64,000 nucleotides of DNA from Citrobacter sp. RHB25-C09 (GTDB lineage: Bacteria > Pseudomonadota > Gammaproteobacteria > Enterobacterales > Enterobacteriaceae). The position numbers and the translations under genes were made by a program. Below are positions 18,061-27,353 of this stretch, piece by piece. Position 1 is the stretch's first letter; each line of letters starts with the position of its first letter. Below the pieces are notes generated by a model. That model searched no databases, had not been told where the DNA came from, and saw only the letters and a list, made by a program, of their open reading frames with translations. The stretch covers positions 2,046,001 to 2,110,000 of the forward strand of contig NZ_CP057483.1 of the NCBI RefSeq assembly GCF_013836145.1, given 5' to 3'.

Positions 18061-18501
18061 TTACGGGTTCACAAAAGTCGCTTTCACACGCGTCGAGCGG
18101 CGGAAGTAAGGCGCTAAAAGTGCCGCCGCAAGCAGCGGGAACAACAGTTGGCGAACGGCCAGGGCATCAGGAACGGGCGAAAATGCGAATGTCTTGATTG
18201 CCAGCAGTACCGAAACCAGCAGCCAGACAATGTAATGTTTAGGCACGCAGCGTCTGCGCTTGAAGAAGGCAATTGTCAACCACAGGGTGTAATACCACAT
18301 GGCGATTGCGGTAAGCAAAGAGACACCCCAAAGCAGCAGATTACCTGTGCTTTGCTGCGCCAGCATATCGAATGTTTGCGGTGTGGCAAGGGCGGTGGCA
18401 TACAAAAAGAGCGCCAAGGACGCGCTTAATAATGCAACTAAAAGCCAGGCTAAAGGGCCCAGTAACCAGCCTCCAATGCGCTGCGCCGGTGTTGTGGTCA
18501 T
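18061..18501 (-). CDS. ydgK: YdgK, DUF2569 inner membrane protein
   Basis: 146 aa with four predicted membrane helices. 'RIGGWLLGPLAWLLVALL' at the N-terminus is the DUF2569 hallmark. Function is unknown; it habitually sits upstream of the rsx operon. E. coli YdgK is about ten residues shorter. Confidence 0.88.
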   Translation of the reverse strand: MTTTPAQRIGGWLLGPLAWLLVALLSASLALFLYATALATPQTFDMLAQQSTGNLLLWGVSLLTAIAMWYYTLWLTIAFFKRRRCVPKHYIVWLLVSVLLAIKTFAFSPVPDALAVRQLLFPLLAAALLAPYFRRSTRVKATFVNP

Positions 18502-18579
18502 AAAATCTCCGGAATAGCCAGACGTACCGTTCTTTATGGGGCTGGTATTATAAAGCCTTTGCTCGCGATCGCTACTTTC

Positions 18580-18795
18580 TTATTGAACGAAACGCCAGAC
18601 AGACTTAGGGACTTGTCCTACGTCAAACAGTCGACCGCCGGAAACCAGTTCAGCGCGGCGGTGATCGGCGGCGCGGTACATATTGATAATGTCCCGATCG
18701 TCAGTAAGTGAATAATGCAGATGATCAAACAGCTTTTCCAGACTTTCGAGAGAACTAATTTTACGGAATTTTAATAAATAATCCTGAACAGTCAT
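18580..18795 (-). CDS. cnu: Cnu (YdgT), Hha-family H-NS/StpA partner
   Basis: 71 aa, strongly conserved with E. coli Cnu: 'MTVQDYLLKFRKISS', 'NMYRAADHRRAEL' and 'VPKSVWRFVQ'. Small helical cytoplasmic protein without its own DNA-binding domain. It joins H-NS and StpA complexes, tunes silencing of transferred genes and binds near oriC (cnb site). The AT-rich upstream region (18796-19076) would hold its promoter. Confidence 0.96.
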   Translation of the reverse strand: MTVQDYLLKFRKISSLESLEKLFDHLHYSLTDDRDIINMYRAADHRRAELVSGGRLFDVGQVPKSVWRFVQ

Positions 18796-19009
18796 ATACA
18801 GAGATCCCTGATATAAATAGGTGTAACTGAGAAATAAAAAGACTATTCCCGGGAAAATAAGCCGGGGAACAAAAAACGAAATAAGTATATTCTTAAGTAA
18901 AATATCGCATGTAAAACGATATCAGGGGAAGGGTAACGTGACTGAAGGCAACTGGCAATAACCACAGGCGCTGGATACGTCACAATTACCCGATAAAGAC
19001 AGAAATTCA

Positions 19010-19040
19010 GCCTTTTCTGGATATCACCTGAGGAAAAGGC
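19010..19040. terminator. Inverted repeat between cnu and blr
   Basis: GCCTTTTC ... GAAAAGGC, an 8-bp stem with a 15-nt loop, 3' of blr on the minus strand. No clear T run follows, so the terminator role is tentative. Confidence 0.35.
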
Positions 19041-19076
19041 CTGGCTCAGTAACCTACGGAGGTAAAGCTCAAGAGA

Positions 19077-19214
19077 TTATTTGGCTTGCGGGGTGGTCAC
19101 AGGCTCTGGGGGTTGGTAATTATCAATATGATTAGCGACGCCAAGCAATACCACGGAAACCGCGAGAACAACCCAACCTGTTAATTCAATGAGACGATTG
19201 ATTACTGATGACAT
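19077..19214 (-). CDS. blr: Blr, small divisome-associated membrane protein
   Basis: 45 aa from the ATG at 19214. The core 'NRLIELTGWVVLAVSVVLLGVA' (quoted in parts: NRLIELTGW, then one membrane helix) and the tail 'HIDNYQPPE' match E. coli Blr (41 aa). Blr takes part in cell division and affects beta-lactam tolerance. Longer in-frame ATGs at 19232 and 19262 exist, none with a clear Shine-Dalgarno sequence, so the exact start is uncertain by a few codons. Confidence 0.9.
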   Translation of the reverse strand: MSSVINRLIELTGWVVLAVSVVLLGVANHIDNYQPPEPVTTPQAK

Positions 19215-19445
19215 TTTCGTTGATTTATCCATAAATACCAGGAAGCAGATGTTACTTAGCAATAATTGTCACGGCAAGTAGGGCGGGAACGATTTCAGCA
19301 ACTTTTTGCAGTAAAGTAATCTGAAAGTGTTGATTGTTTGACTTAAGTTAAGTTTGCAACCATTTTCCCTGTAAGGTTATTACACTATTGTGAGTGGTTC
19401 ATGGATAGTGTGAAATAGCCACAGACTGAAACAAGAGGCAATTTT

Positions 19446-20486
19446 ATGAGTGACAACATCCGAGTTGGACTGATTGGCTACGGTTACGCCAGTAAAACCT
19501 TCCATGCCCCTCTTATTGCGGGAACGCCTGGGCTGGAATTGGCGGTGGTTTCCAGTAGCGATGCAGCAAAAGTGAAGGCTGACTGGCCTTCCGTGGCGGT
19601 TGTCTCAGAGCCGAAGCATCTGTTTAATGACCCGAATATCGACCTGATCGTCATTCCAACACCTAATGATACCCATTTCCCGCTGGCGAAAGCAGCGCTG
19701 GAAGCGGGTAAACATGTGGTGGTCGATAAGCCATTTACCGTGACACTGTCACAAGCGCGTGAGCTGGATTCTCTGGCACGCAGTCTGGGGCGAGTACTGT
19801 CTGTGTTCCATAACCGCCGCTGGGATAGTGATTTCTTGACATTGAAAGCGATGCTGGCAGAAGGCGTTCTTGGTGAGGTCGCCTATTTTGAATCTCATTT
19901 CGATCGCTTTCGTCCGCAGGTGCGTGACCGTTGGCGTGAGCAGGGTGGTCCGGGCAGTGGCATCTGGTACGATCTTGCACCGCATCTTCTCGATCAGGCG
20001 ATCAATTTGTTCGGCCTGCCGGTCAGTATGACGGTGGATTTAGCACAGTTGCGGCCGGGCGCGCAATCGACAGACTACTTCCATGCCATTCTCTCGTATC
20101 CACAGCGTCGGGTTGTGTTGCATGGCACCATGCTGGCGGCGGCGGAATCGGCGCGCTATATCGTGCACGGCTCTCGTGCCAGCTATGTTAAATACGGTCT
20201 TGACCCGCAGGAAGAGCGCCTGAAAAACGGTGAGCGATTGCCGCAAGAGGACTGGGGGTATGACATGCGTGACGGCGTGTTAACGCGGGTAGAAGGCGAA
20301 GCGCGGGTCGAAGAAACCTGGCTGACCGTGCCGGGGAATTATCCTGCTTATTATGCGGGTATTCGTGATGCGCTCAACGGTAATGGAGAAAACCCGGTTC
20401 CGGCGAGCCAGGCAATTCAGATTATGGAACTGATTGAGCTCGGGATTGAGTCGGCGAAGCATCGCTCGACGCTGTGCCTCGCATAA
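19446..20486 (+). CDS. ydgJ: YdgJ, Gfo/Idh/MocA-family oxidoreductase
   Basis: 346 aa. N-terminal Rossmann motif 'GLIGYGYASKTFHAP' and the family signature 'VVVDKPFT' (EKP-type, about residue 97), then the alpha/beta substrate domain with 'LAPHLLDQAINLFG'. NAD(P)-dependent sugar or inositol-type dehydrogenase of unknown substrate. Monocistronic; a REP pair separates it from add. Confidence 0.93.
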   Translation: MSDNIRVGLIGYGYASKTFHAPLIAGTPGLELAVVSSSDAAKVKADWPSVAVVSEPKHLFNDPNIDLIVIPTPNDTHFPLAKAALEAGKHVVVDKPFTVTLSQARELDSLARSLGRVLSVFHNRRWDSDFLTLKAMLAEGVLGEVAYFESHFDRFRPQVRDRWREQGGPGSGIWYDLAPHLLDQAINLFGLPVSMTVDLAQLRPGAQSTDYFHAILSYPQRRVVLHGTMLAAAESARYIVHGSRASYVKYGLDPQEERLKNGERLPQEDWGYDMRDGVLTRVEGEARVEETWLTVPGNYPAYYAGIRDALNGNGENPVPASQAIQIMELIELGIESAKHRSTLCLA

Positions 20487-20493
20487 TCTCGAT

Positions 20494-20562
20494 GTGCCCG
20501 GTGGCGCTGTCGCTCACCGGGCCTACAAGCCACTGGACGGGAAAGCGTTAGCGCTTTCCGGC
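20494..20562. repeat. REP/BIME-type element between ydgJ and add
   Basis: GCCCGGTG ... CACCGGGC (20497-20523, followed by CTACAAG) is a REP unit. A second hairpin, GGAAAGCG-TTAG-CGCTTTCC, lies at 20541-20560. Located between convergent genes, as is usual for BIMEs. Confidence 0.8.
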
Positions 20563-20570
20563 ATTGCCGC

Positions 20571-21572
20571 TTACGCTGCTGCTACTCTATCTCTAAGCGC
20601 CTGTTTCTCCGCCGCACTCAGGAAAGCGATTTCCAGACCGTTAATCTGCGCCTGACGAATCTGTTCTCGGCTCAGCCCGGCCGCCGGGGCTGCCACGGTG
20701 TATTCATGAATAATATCCACGCCCTGAACCGCTGGGTCGTCAGTATTGATGCTCGCGAGAATGCCATGCTCAAGGAAGGTTTTCAGCGGATGAACCGCCA
20801 GTGATGCAACGGTGCTGGTCTGAATATTTGACGTCAGGCAGGATTCCATTCCGATACGTTGTTCTGCAAGAAAATCAAGCAGCGCCGGGTCTTCAACCGC
20901 TTTCACGCCATGACCAATTCGCTCCGCGCCCAGTTCACGAATTGCCTGCCAGATACTCTCCGGACCGGCCGCTTCCCCCGCATGAACTGTAATACGCCAG
21001 CCTGCGTCACGCGCGCGATTAAAATGCGAGAGGAACAAACTGCCAGGGAAACCCAGTTCATCACCCGCCAGATCGAGCGCAGTGATTTGGTCACGGTGCG
21101 CGAGCAGTGCTTCAAGTTCCTGGAGACAAGCCGCTTCACCAAAGGTTCGGCTCATGATGCCAATCAGACGCGCCTGTACGCCGAAATCCTGGCAACCCTC
21201 GCGTACACCATCGATAACGGCTTCAACAACACCGGCAACCGGTAACTGATGCGCCATTGCCATATAACCCGGTGAAAAACGCAGTTCGACATAGTGCAGA
21301 CCGTTGCGGGCGGCATCCTCAATATTCTCGCGTGCCACGCGGCGGCAGGCATCGAGGGACGCTAAGACTTTTACCCCCCAGTCCAGCTTAGAGAGAAAGC
21401 TGACCAGGTCGGGTTCTGCGGAAGTCACCTGAACATGGGGAATTAAACTTTCCAGCGTTTGTGCGGGAAGAGGCAGATTAAACTGGCGGCCAAGATCCAG
21501 AATCGTTTGTGGTCGGATGTTACCATCGAGGTGGCGATGAATGTCAGTTAAAGGCAGGGAAGTATCAATCAT
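20571..21572 (-). CDS. add: Adenosine deaminase
   Basis: 333 aa from the ATG at 21572 (MIDTSLPL), the E. coli start; another ATG lies four codons upstream. Converts adenosine and deoxyadenosine to inosine forms. Zinc ligands and catalytic residues are visible: H12 and H14 (DIHRHLDGN), the His/Glu of 'TVHAGEAAG', 'ERIGHG', and the double Asp in 'SINTDDP'. Cytosolic purine salvage. Confidence 0.97.
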   Translation of the reverse strand: MIDTSLPLTDIHRHLDGNIRPQTILDLGRQFNLPLPAQTLESLIPHVQVTSAEPDLVSFLSKLDWGVKVLASLDACRRVARENIEDAARNGLHYVELRFSPGYMAMAHQLPVAGVVEAVIDGVREGCQDFGVQARLIGIMSRTFGEAACLQELEALLAHRDQITALDLAGDELGFPGSLFLSHFNRARDAGWRITVHAGEAAGPESIWQAIRELGAERIGHGVKAVEDPALLDFLAEQRIGMESCLTSNIQTSTVASLAVHPLKTFLEHGILASINTDDPAVQGVDIIHEYTVAAPAAGLSREQIRQAQINGLEIAFLSAAEKQALRDRVAAA

Positions 21573-21675
21573 GGTCGCACTCATTTTTCTGATATAAAAG
21601 TGCGCGCTATTATAAAAACAAATTCGCCATAAAAGCTATGTTGCGCAATGACAAATTTCATTGCGCAACATGTCA

Positions 21676-22848
21676 TCAGCGTAAGGAATGGATGGCGTTA
21701 ATCAATCCGGCTACGCCTCTTTCCAGTTTCGAACGCGGGCACCCGGCGTTCAGGCGAATAAATCCTCGTCCTTCATCGCCATAGGTGTAGCCTGGCATAA
21801 TAGCCACTTTTTCCTGCTGGATCAGCGTGTTTTGCAACGCAGTGTCATCCAGGCACAGCGGCCGTAGATCGATCCAGGCGAGATAGGTGGACTGTGGCAC
21901 CTGCCAGTGGAGCGTCGGAAATGCGTTGTTTAGCGTATCTGCAACGAAGCGTAAATTACCCTGAAGATAATCCCGCAGCGCATCGAGCCAGGGCGCACCT
22001 TGCTCATAGGCCGCGATATGCGCCGTCAGCGCCAGTACGGCAGGAGAAGAGAGTCCATCGCGACCTTTCAATGCTTGCAGATAGCGATTACGGCTGTCAG
22101 CGTCTTCGATCAGGCCATATGCCCCCGTCAGGGCAGGAATATTGAAGCTCTTTGAACCGGACGTCAGCAATGCCCAACTGCCACGCGCCACGTTACTCCA
22201 GGGAATATGTTGCTGTTCGCCCCACACCATATCCATATGAATTTCATCTGAGATCACCCGCACGCCGTGGCGCTGGCAAAGTTCCGCCATCGTTTCCAGC
22301 TCAGAACGCGTCCAGACTTTGCCGGTGGGGTTCTGCGGACTACACAGAAGGAGGATTTTGCTTTCCCCGCGCGCCAGCACCGCTTCCAGCTTGTTCATAT
22401 CACAGTGCCAGTCGCCGTCCTGCTTTTCCAGCGCGACAGGATAAACCTTGCGCTGGTTGCCTTCGATCGCTTTGTAGAACGCGTCATAGGCAGGGGTATG
22501 GATAACCACGCCATCTCCCACGGATGACCACTGACGAATTAATGCTGAAACCATGTAAATAACGGAAGGGCCATAGACCAGCGAAGAGGCGTCAATCGCG
22601 CTATTGTGGCGAATCGCAAACCAGTGCGAGATAGCACCGAGGAACTCATCATTTTTCCAGCGACTGTAGCCCAGCACGCCGTGGGTAAGGCGCTGATTCA
22701 GCGCCTTCAGGATGCAGGGGGCCGTGGCAAAGTCCATATCAGAAATAGTAAACGGCAGCAGGTCGGCAGAACCGAAACGGTCGGCGACATAATCCCATTG
22801 CGTACACCACGTTCCCTGTCTGTCTACGACCTGTGAAAAATCGAACAT
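21676..22848 (-). CDS. malY: MalY, PLP-dependent cystathionine beta-lyase and maltose-system modulator
   Basis: 390 aa, fold-type I aminotransferase family. Schiff-base Lys233 in 'TSGSKSFNIPALTG', 'SPQNPTGKVW' and 'SDEIHMDMVW' are clear. In E. coli MalY has C-S lyase activity and also binds MalT to keep it inactive. It follows malX by 10 nt and is controlled with it by the divergent repressor MalI. Confidence 0.97.
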   Translation of the reverse strand: MFDFSQVVDRQGTWCTQWDYVADRFGSADLLPFTISDMDFATAPCILKALNQRLTHGVLGYSRWKNDEFLGAISHWFAIRHNSAIDASSLVYGPSVIYMVSALIRQWSSVGDGVVIHTPAYDAFYKAIEGNQRKVYPVALEKQDGDWHCDMNKLEAVLARGESKILLLCSPQNPTGKVWTRSELETMAELCQRHGVRVISDEIHMDMVWGEQQHIPWSNVARGSWALLTSGSKSFNIPALTGAYGLIEDADSRNRYLQALKGRDGLSSPAVLALTAHIAAYEQGAPWLDALRDYLQGNLRFVADTLNNAFPTLHWQVPQSTYLAWIDLRPLCLDDTALQNTLIQQEKVAIMPGYTYGDEGRGFIRLNAGCPRSKLERGVAGLINAIHSLR

Positions 22849-22858
22849 GCGCTTGTCC

Positions 22859-24451
22859 TTATGCCTGAACGGTGTTCATCAGACCGGCCATTTCATCCTT
22901 TACAGACTGAACTTGCGGACCAATAACCACCTGCAGGTTATGTTGATTCAACTGTACGACACCAATTGCGCGATTGTCCTTCAGCGCCTGAACATTCACA
23001 AGCGACATATCTTTCACCGACAGACGCAAGCGGGTAATGCAGTTGTCCAGGCTAACGATATTATCCGCGCCACCCAGCGCTTCCAGGATCGCCGGCACAT
23101 TATAGCCAGACTTGCCCGGCGCGCCGGCAACTGCTTTTTCAATGGTGCTGGCAATTTCGCTGTCACGCCCCGGCGTCTTAAGATTAAAGCGGGTGATCGC
23201 GAAGCGGAAGATGACGTAGTACACCGCAAACCAGACTGCGGCAACCACTGGCACCAGATACCACTTGGTCGACAGACCGTGCAGGATCCCAAACACCACG
23301 AAATCGATAATATTGCCGTCGGTGTTACCGATGGTCACGCCCAGCACAGACATCATGGTGAAGCCCAGGCCGGTCAACAGCGCGTGGATGACATACAGAA
23401 CCGGTGCGACGAACAGGAACAGGAATTCGAGCGGTTCCGTCGTGCCACCAACGACGCAGGCAATCAGCCCGGAAATCAGCAACCCTTTAATTTTATGACG
23501 GTTCTCCGGTCGTGCGCAGTGGTACATCGCTAATGCGGCACCGGGCAAACCGCCGAGGAATGCGGGCATTTTGCCTTGTGAAAGGAAGCGGGTCGCACTT
23601 TCAGAGAAGCCTTGCGTGGTAGGGCAACTCAGTTGCGCCTGGAAGATGGTCAGCGCGCCGCTCACGCTCTGTCCGCAGACTTCCTGAGTGCCGCCCGCGT
23701 CGGTAAAGCGAATCAGCGCGACCAGAATATGGTGCAAACCGAACGGCAGCAGCAGGCGTTCACCCGTACCAAACAGCATCGGACCAAAGTCGCCTGCGCT
23801 ATTGATCATATAACCCAGTCCGCTGATCCCCATGGCAAACACGGGCCACACCAGCGGGATCACCAACCCGACCAGTCCCATGACGACGGAGGAGATAATC
23901 GGCACAAAGCGGGTGCCGCCGAAGAACGCGAGCGCATCCGGCAGGCGGATGTTGTGGAAGCGTTCATGCAGCATCCAGACAATAATACCGGCGATAACCG
24001 CGCCGAGGATCCCGGTGTCGATGGACTGGATGCCGAGGATATTCTGAATGTTGTTTGCTTTCAGGACCGCGGCGTCAGTCGTGGGGAGAATACCTTTCGC
24101 CGTCAGCCAAAAGTTAACGGCGAGGTTCATCACTGCATAGCCAACAAAACCGGCAAATGCGGCAACGCCTTTGTTTTCACGGGCCAGCCCTAACGGGATG
24201 GCGATACAAAACATGACCGGCAGGAAGCTAAAGGCGAACGATCCGACTTTACTCATCCAGGTGAAGATAGCCTGAAGAACCGGGTTACCCAGCGCGGGGA
24301 GTAGGGTTATGACGTCATGGCTGCTCAGTGAACTGCCAATCCCTAGCATAATTCCGCAAAATGACAGTAATGCCACGGGCAACATAAACGTTTTGCCCAA
24401 CTGTTGGAAGAACTCCCATAACGTGATTTTTGGTGTTGTTTTCGCCGTCAT
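22859..24451 (-). CDS. malX: MalX, PTS EIICB permease (glucose/maltose type)
   Basis: 530 aa. EIIC membrane domain of about ten helices (residues 1-400) with 'GTTEPLEFLFLFVAPVLY' before the end, then an EIIB domain whose phosphorylated Cys471 lies in 'LDNCITRLRL'. It can move glucose and maltose; the natural substrate is unclear. Expressed divergently from malI. Confidence 0.96.
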   Translation of the reverse strand: MTAKTTPKITLWEFFQQLGKTFMLPVALLSFCGIMLGIGSSLSSHDVITLLPALGNPVLQAIFTWMSKVGSFAFSFLPVMFCIAIPLGLARENKGVAAFAGFVGYAVMNLAVNFWLTAKGILPTTDAAVLKANNIQNILGIQSIDTGILGAVIAGIIVWMLHERFHNIRLPDALAFFGGTRFVPIISSVVMGLVGLVIPLVWPVFAMGISGLGYMINSAGDFGPMLFGTGERLLLPFGLHHILVALIRFTDAGGTQEVCGQSVSGALTIFQAQLSCPTTQGFSESATRFLSQGKMPAFLGGLPGAALAMYHCARPENRHKIKGLLISGLIACVVGGTTEPLEFLFLFVAPVLYVIHALLTGLGFTMMSVLGVTIGNTDGNIIDFVVFGILHGLSTKWYLVPVVAAVWFAVYYVIFRFAITRFNLKTPGRDSEIASTIEKAVAGAPGKSGYNVPAILEALGGADNIVSLDNCITRLRLSVKDMSLVNVQALKDNRAIGVVQLNQHNLQVVIGPQVQSVKDEMAGLMNTVQA

Positions 24452-24501
24452 CTAACGATTCCTTGTGAAAATCCATTTGAATGAGTGAATTTGAGCAAGA
24501 A

Positions 24502-24517
24502 GATAAAACGTTTTACC
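24502..24517. promoter_or_regulatory. MalI operator, malX side
   Basis: GATAAAACGTTTTACC differs from the perfect palindrome at 24581-24596 by one base (C for T near the end). It lies 51 nt upstream of the malX ATG, where a LacI-type repressor would block the promoter. Confidence 0.85.
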
Positions 24518-24526
24518 TAATTTTAG

Positions 24527-24542
24527 TGCGGCAGAAATCACA
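24527..24542. promoter_or_regulatory. Candidate CRP site between malX and malI
   Basis: TGCGG-CAGAAA-TCACA has a full right half-site and 3 of 5 bases in the left one. It lies between the two MalI operators, as in E. coli where malX and malI are CRP-dependent. Confidence 0.5.
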
Positions 24543-24580
24543 TTCCTGAAGGATAATAAAGCGTATAAAGATAAGTAATT

Positions 24581-24596
24581 GATAAAACGTTTTATC
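24581..24596. promoter_or_regulatory. MalI operator, malI side
   Basis: GATAAAACGTTTTATC, a perfect 16-bp palindrome with a central CG typical of LacI/GalR-family operators, 30 nt before the malI ATG, consistent with autoregulation. Confidence 0.88.
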
Positions 24597-24626
24597 TGTC
24601 ACGAAATCAGGGAGACTGTCGTTTTC

Positions 24627-25652
24627 ATGGCTATCGCCAAAAAAATAACTATCCACGATGTTGCGCTGGCAGCTGGGGTTTCCGTCAGTACGGTTTCATT
24701 GGTCCTGAGCGGCAAAGGCCGAATCTCATCGGCGACTGGCGAACGCGTAAATGCGGCCATTGAACAGCTTGGCTTTGTGCGCAACCGCCAGGCCTCGGCG
24801 CTGCGAGGGGGGCAAAGCGGCGTTGTCGGCCTCATCGTTCGCGACTTGTCGACACAGTTTTACGCGGAGCTGACGGCGGGTCTCACGGAGGCGCTGGAAG
24901 CGCAAGGGCGAATGGTCTTTTTGCTGCATGGTGGCAAGGACGGAGAGCAACTCACGCAGCGCTTTACAATGTTGCTTAATCAAGGGGTTGATGGCGTTGT
25001 GATCGCCGGGGCGGCAGGCAGTAGCGAGACTCTGCGCATTATGGCGGAAGAGAAGGGGATCCCGGTGGTTTTCGCTTCACGAGCCAGTTATATCGATGAA
25101 GTTGATACTGTTCGCCCGGATAACATGCAGGCCTCGCAACTACTGACGGAACACCTGATTCGTCACGGACATCAGCGTATTGCGTGGCTGGGAGGGAAAA
25201 GCTCGTCATTAACCCGCGCCGAGCGCGTGGGGGGGTACTGCGCCACGCTGCTGAAATACGGCTTACCCTTTCACAGCGACTGGGTGCTGGAGTGCGCCTC
25301 CAGCCAAAAACAGGCCGCTGAAGCTATCACGGCTTTGTTACGGCGCAATCCGACCATCAGCGCCGTCGTTTGTTATAACGAAACTATCGCGATGGGCGCG
25401 TGGTTTGGTCTGATGAGAGCAGGGCGTCAGAGCGGTGAAGGGGGTGTCGATCGCTACTTTGAACAGCAGGTCTCACTGGGCGCCTTTGCTGATGTCGCAG
25501 AAAACGCGCTGGACGATCTTCCCATCGTCTGGGCCACGACACCCGCCCGGGAAATGGGCTATACCCTGGCGGAGCGGATCTTACAGCGCATCAGTCACGA
25601 GGACAGCCATAGTCGTAACCAGACGATGGCTGCGCGTCTTGTCGTGCAATAG
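24627..25652 (+). CDS. malI: MalI, LacI-family repressor of malXY
   Basis: About 341 aa from the ATG at 24627 (MAIAKKITIHDVALAAGVS). An in-frame ATG at 24579 overlaps the operator and is rejected. The LacI-type helix-turn-helix (about residues 9-30, 'VALAAGVSVSTVSLVLSG') and hinge 'RNRQASALRGGQS' precede the periplasmic-binding-like sensor domain. Inducer unknown. Confidence 0.96.
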   Translation: MAIAKKITIHDVALAAGVSVSTVSLVLSGKGRISSATGERVNAAIEQLGFVRNRQASALRGGQSGVVGLIVRDLSTQFYAELTAGLTEALEAQGRMVFLLHGGKDGEQLTQRFTMLLNQGVDGVVIAGAAGSSETLRIMAEEKGIPVVFASRASYIDEVDTVRPDNMQASQLLTEHLIRHGHQRIAWLGGKSSSLTRAERVGGYCATLLKYGLPFHSDWVLECASSQKQAAEAITALLRRNPTISAVVCYNETIAMGAWFGLMRAGRQSGEGGVDRYFEQQVSLGAFADVAENALDDLPIVWATTPAREMGYTLAERILQRISHEDSHSRNQTMAARLVVQ

Positions 25653-25713
25653 ACCGGGTATTATGTCGAATGGCGTTTCGCTTATCAGATATACACGGTA
25701 AGCACCACCGAAT

Positions 25714-25739
25714 AAAAAACCCCTCTGACGAGGGGTTTT
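25714..25739. terminator. Bidirectional terminator between malI and ydgA
   Basis: CCCCTC-TGAC-GAGGGG, flanked by a run of As on the left and TTTT on the right, so it can serve both convergent genes. Confidence 0.88.
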
Positions 25740-25743
25740 CTGT

Positions 25744-27252
25744 TTACTGCTGAGGCATTGCGGGCGCATCAGGCATTGGCAGGGACGCCATGCCAAACAT
25801 ACCGACGAATTCCTCAAGGGGCATTTTCTTACCGTTCAACGTAACCTGACCGTTGGCGTACTGCAGGCTGGAACCAATGGTATTGTCCTTCAGCGTAGTG
25901 ATGCGGAACATCTGTCCCATCGCCGCCATACCATTCACCTGCCGTTTCGCCAGTTCCGCGGCTTCGTCCTGCTGATACCCTTCCAGTCGGGCGATTTGCG
26001 TCATAAATTCAATGGCCATATCCACTGGAATCGTGATTTTCCCGTCAAGTGACTTCACGGAACGGTCCACTTCGTCCGCCAGCGTTTGCGGCTCGCCAGT
26101 TGCAGTTGCGGGATCTTTCAGGAAAAGGGAAAGATTAAAGGCCGTTTCTCCCTTGGCATTTTTCCAGCTCAACGGTGCGATAGTGATCACCGGCTCGCCT
26201 TTCATCAACAGTGGCAGGGCACCAAAGAAAGCTTCGGTGACTTTCTCCTGATAGAGTTCCGGATCGCTCACTACTTCTGGTTGGGACAGCAATGCCTGCG
26301 TTTGCGCATTGTACTGCTGACTAAACTGATGCCATGCCTCGCCGTCAATCTGGCCAACTTTGACGGTCAATTTGCCGCTACCCAGATCCTGATTTTGCAC
26401 CTTCAGACTGTTAAGCGAGTAATCGAGCTGGCTGTTAATGGTTTTGCCGTCGTTGACCAGATCGGATTTGCCGCTGATCTCCATGCCTTCCAGCAGCGCC
26501 ATCTCTTTACCTTCAATCGAAATGGCCATTTTTTCCAGGGACACTTTTTGGTTGCCGATGCGCTCGCCAAAGCTTGCCAGGGTGCTGGAGCCTTCTGTTT
26601 TCAGGTTATTAAAGGTGAGTTGAACCTTTTGGTCATATTCGTTAACTGCATTGACCAGGCCACTTTGCGCTTCACCAGATAAAGAGACGACGTTGCCCTC
26701 TTTATCCGCATTGAGCGTAAATTCGCCGCCGCTGAAAGCAACTTTCTCAGCGTCTTTTTCATAATTCAGTGGCTTAAGATTGATAACAGAACGGGAGTCT
26801 CCGTTATAGCCAATGCGAGAATTAATCTCGAACGGCGTTTCCCCTTTTGCCAAATCAAACAATGGCTTGCTAACATCATTTGAGGCTAACGTGGTTTTCA
26901 CCGAGGCCATTGAAGGCAGAAGATTAAAGGTTTTTAGTTGGGCGAACGGGAAGGGACCGTGATCGACAGATTCGTTAAATACCACGCTCTGACCGGCTTT
27001 TAGCCACGGGTTTTCTTTTCCGGCGACCGGCTTGATCACCAGTTGCAACTGGCTGCTGAACACGCCGCGCTGATAGTTCTGATAGCCAAGCTCTACGTTT
27101 GCCTCCGGCGCAGAGCGCTTAATTTGCTCATTCGCCTGGGTGACCATTTCAGAAAGATGCTTTTCAAGCTTTTTACCTGTGTACCATGCGCCGCCCGTCC
27201 AGACGACGCCGAGTGCGACGATCACACTCGCAGCTACCAGCGATTTTTTCAT
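25744..27252 (-). CDS. ydgA: YdgA, DUF945 family protein
   Basis: 502 aa from the ATG at 27252 (MKKSLVAASVIVALG), matching the E. coli length. One N-terminal membrane segment or uncleaved signal (4-22), then a large mostly beta DUF945 region facing the periplasm ('SSQLQLVIKP', 'EFTLNADKEGN', 'LEGMEISGKSD'). The function is poorly known; the family includes AsmA-like and motility-affecting proteins. In K-12 the uidABC genes lie between malI and ydgA; here the two are direct neighbours. Confidence 0.92.
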   Translation of the reverse strand: MKKSLVAASVIVALGVVWTGGAWYTGKKLEKHLSEMVTQANEQIKRSAPEANVELGYQNYQRGVFSSQLQLVIKPVAGKENPWLKAGQSVVFNESVDHGPFPFAQLKTFNLLPSMASVKTTLASNDVSKPLFDLAKGETPFEINSRIGYNGDSRSVINLKPLNYEKDAEKVAFSGGEFTLNADKEGNVVSLSGEAQSGLVNAVNEYDQKVQLTFNNLKTEGSSTLASFGERIGNQKVSLEKMAISIEGKEMALLEGMEISGKSDLVNDGKTINSQLDYSLNSLKVQNQDLGSGKLTVKVGQIDGEAWHQFSQQYNAQTQALLSQPEVVSDPELYQEKVTEAFFGALPLLMKGEPVITIAPLSWKNAKGETAFNLSLFLKDPATATGEPQTLADEVDRSVKSLDGKITIPVDMAIEFMTQIARLEGYQQDEAAELAKRQVNGMAAMGQMFRITTLKDNTIGSSLQYANGQVTLNGKKMPLEEFVGMFGMASLPMPDAPAMPQQ

Positions 27253-27353
27253 ATTGTTTATCCATAAAATGAAACCAGGCAGCATAGGCCACCTGGAGAA
27301 TTCGAAGACCTCTTACTAGCTTAGCAAGAGTTGTTAAAAAATTCAGTAAGTTG

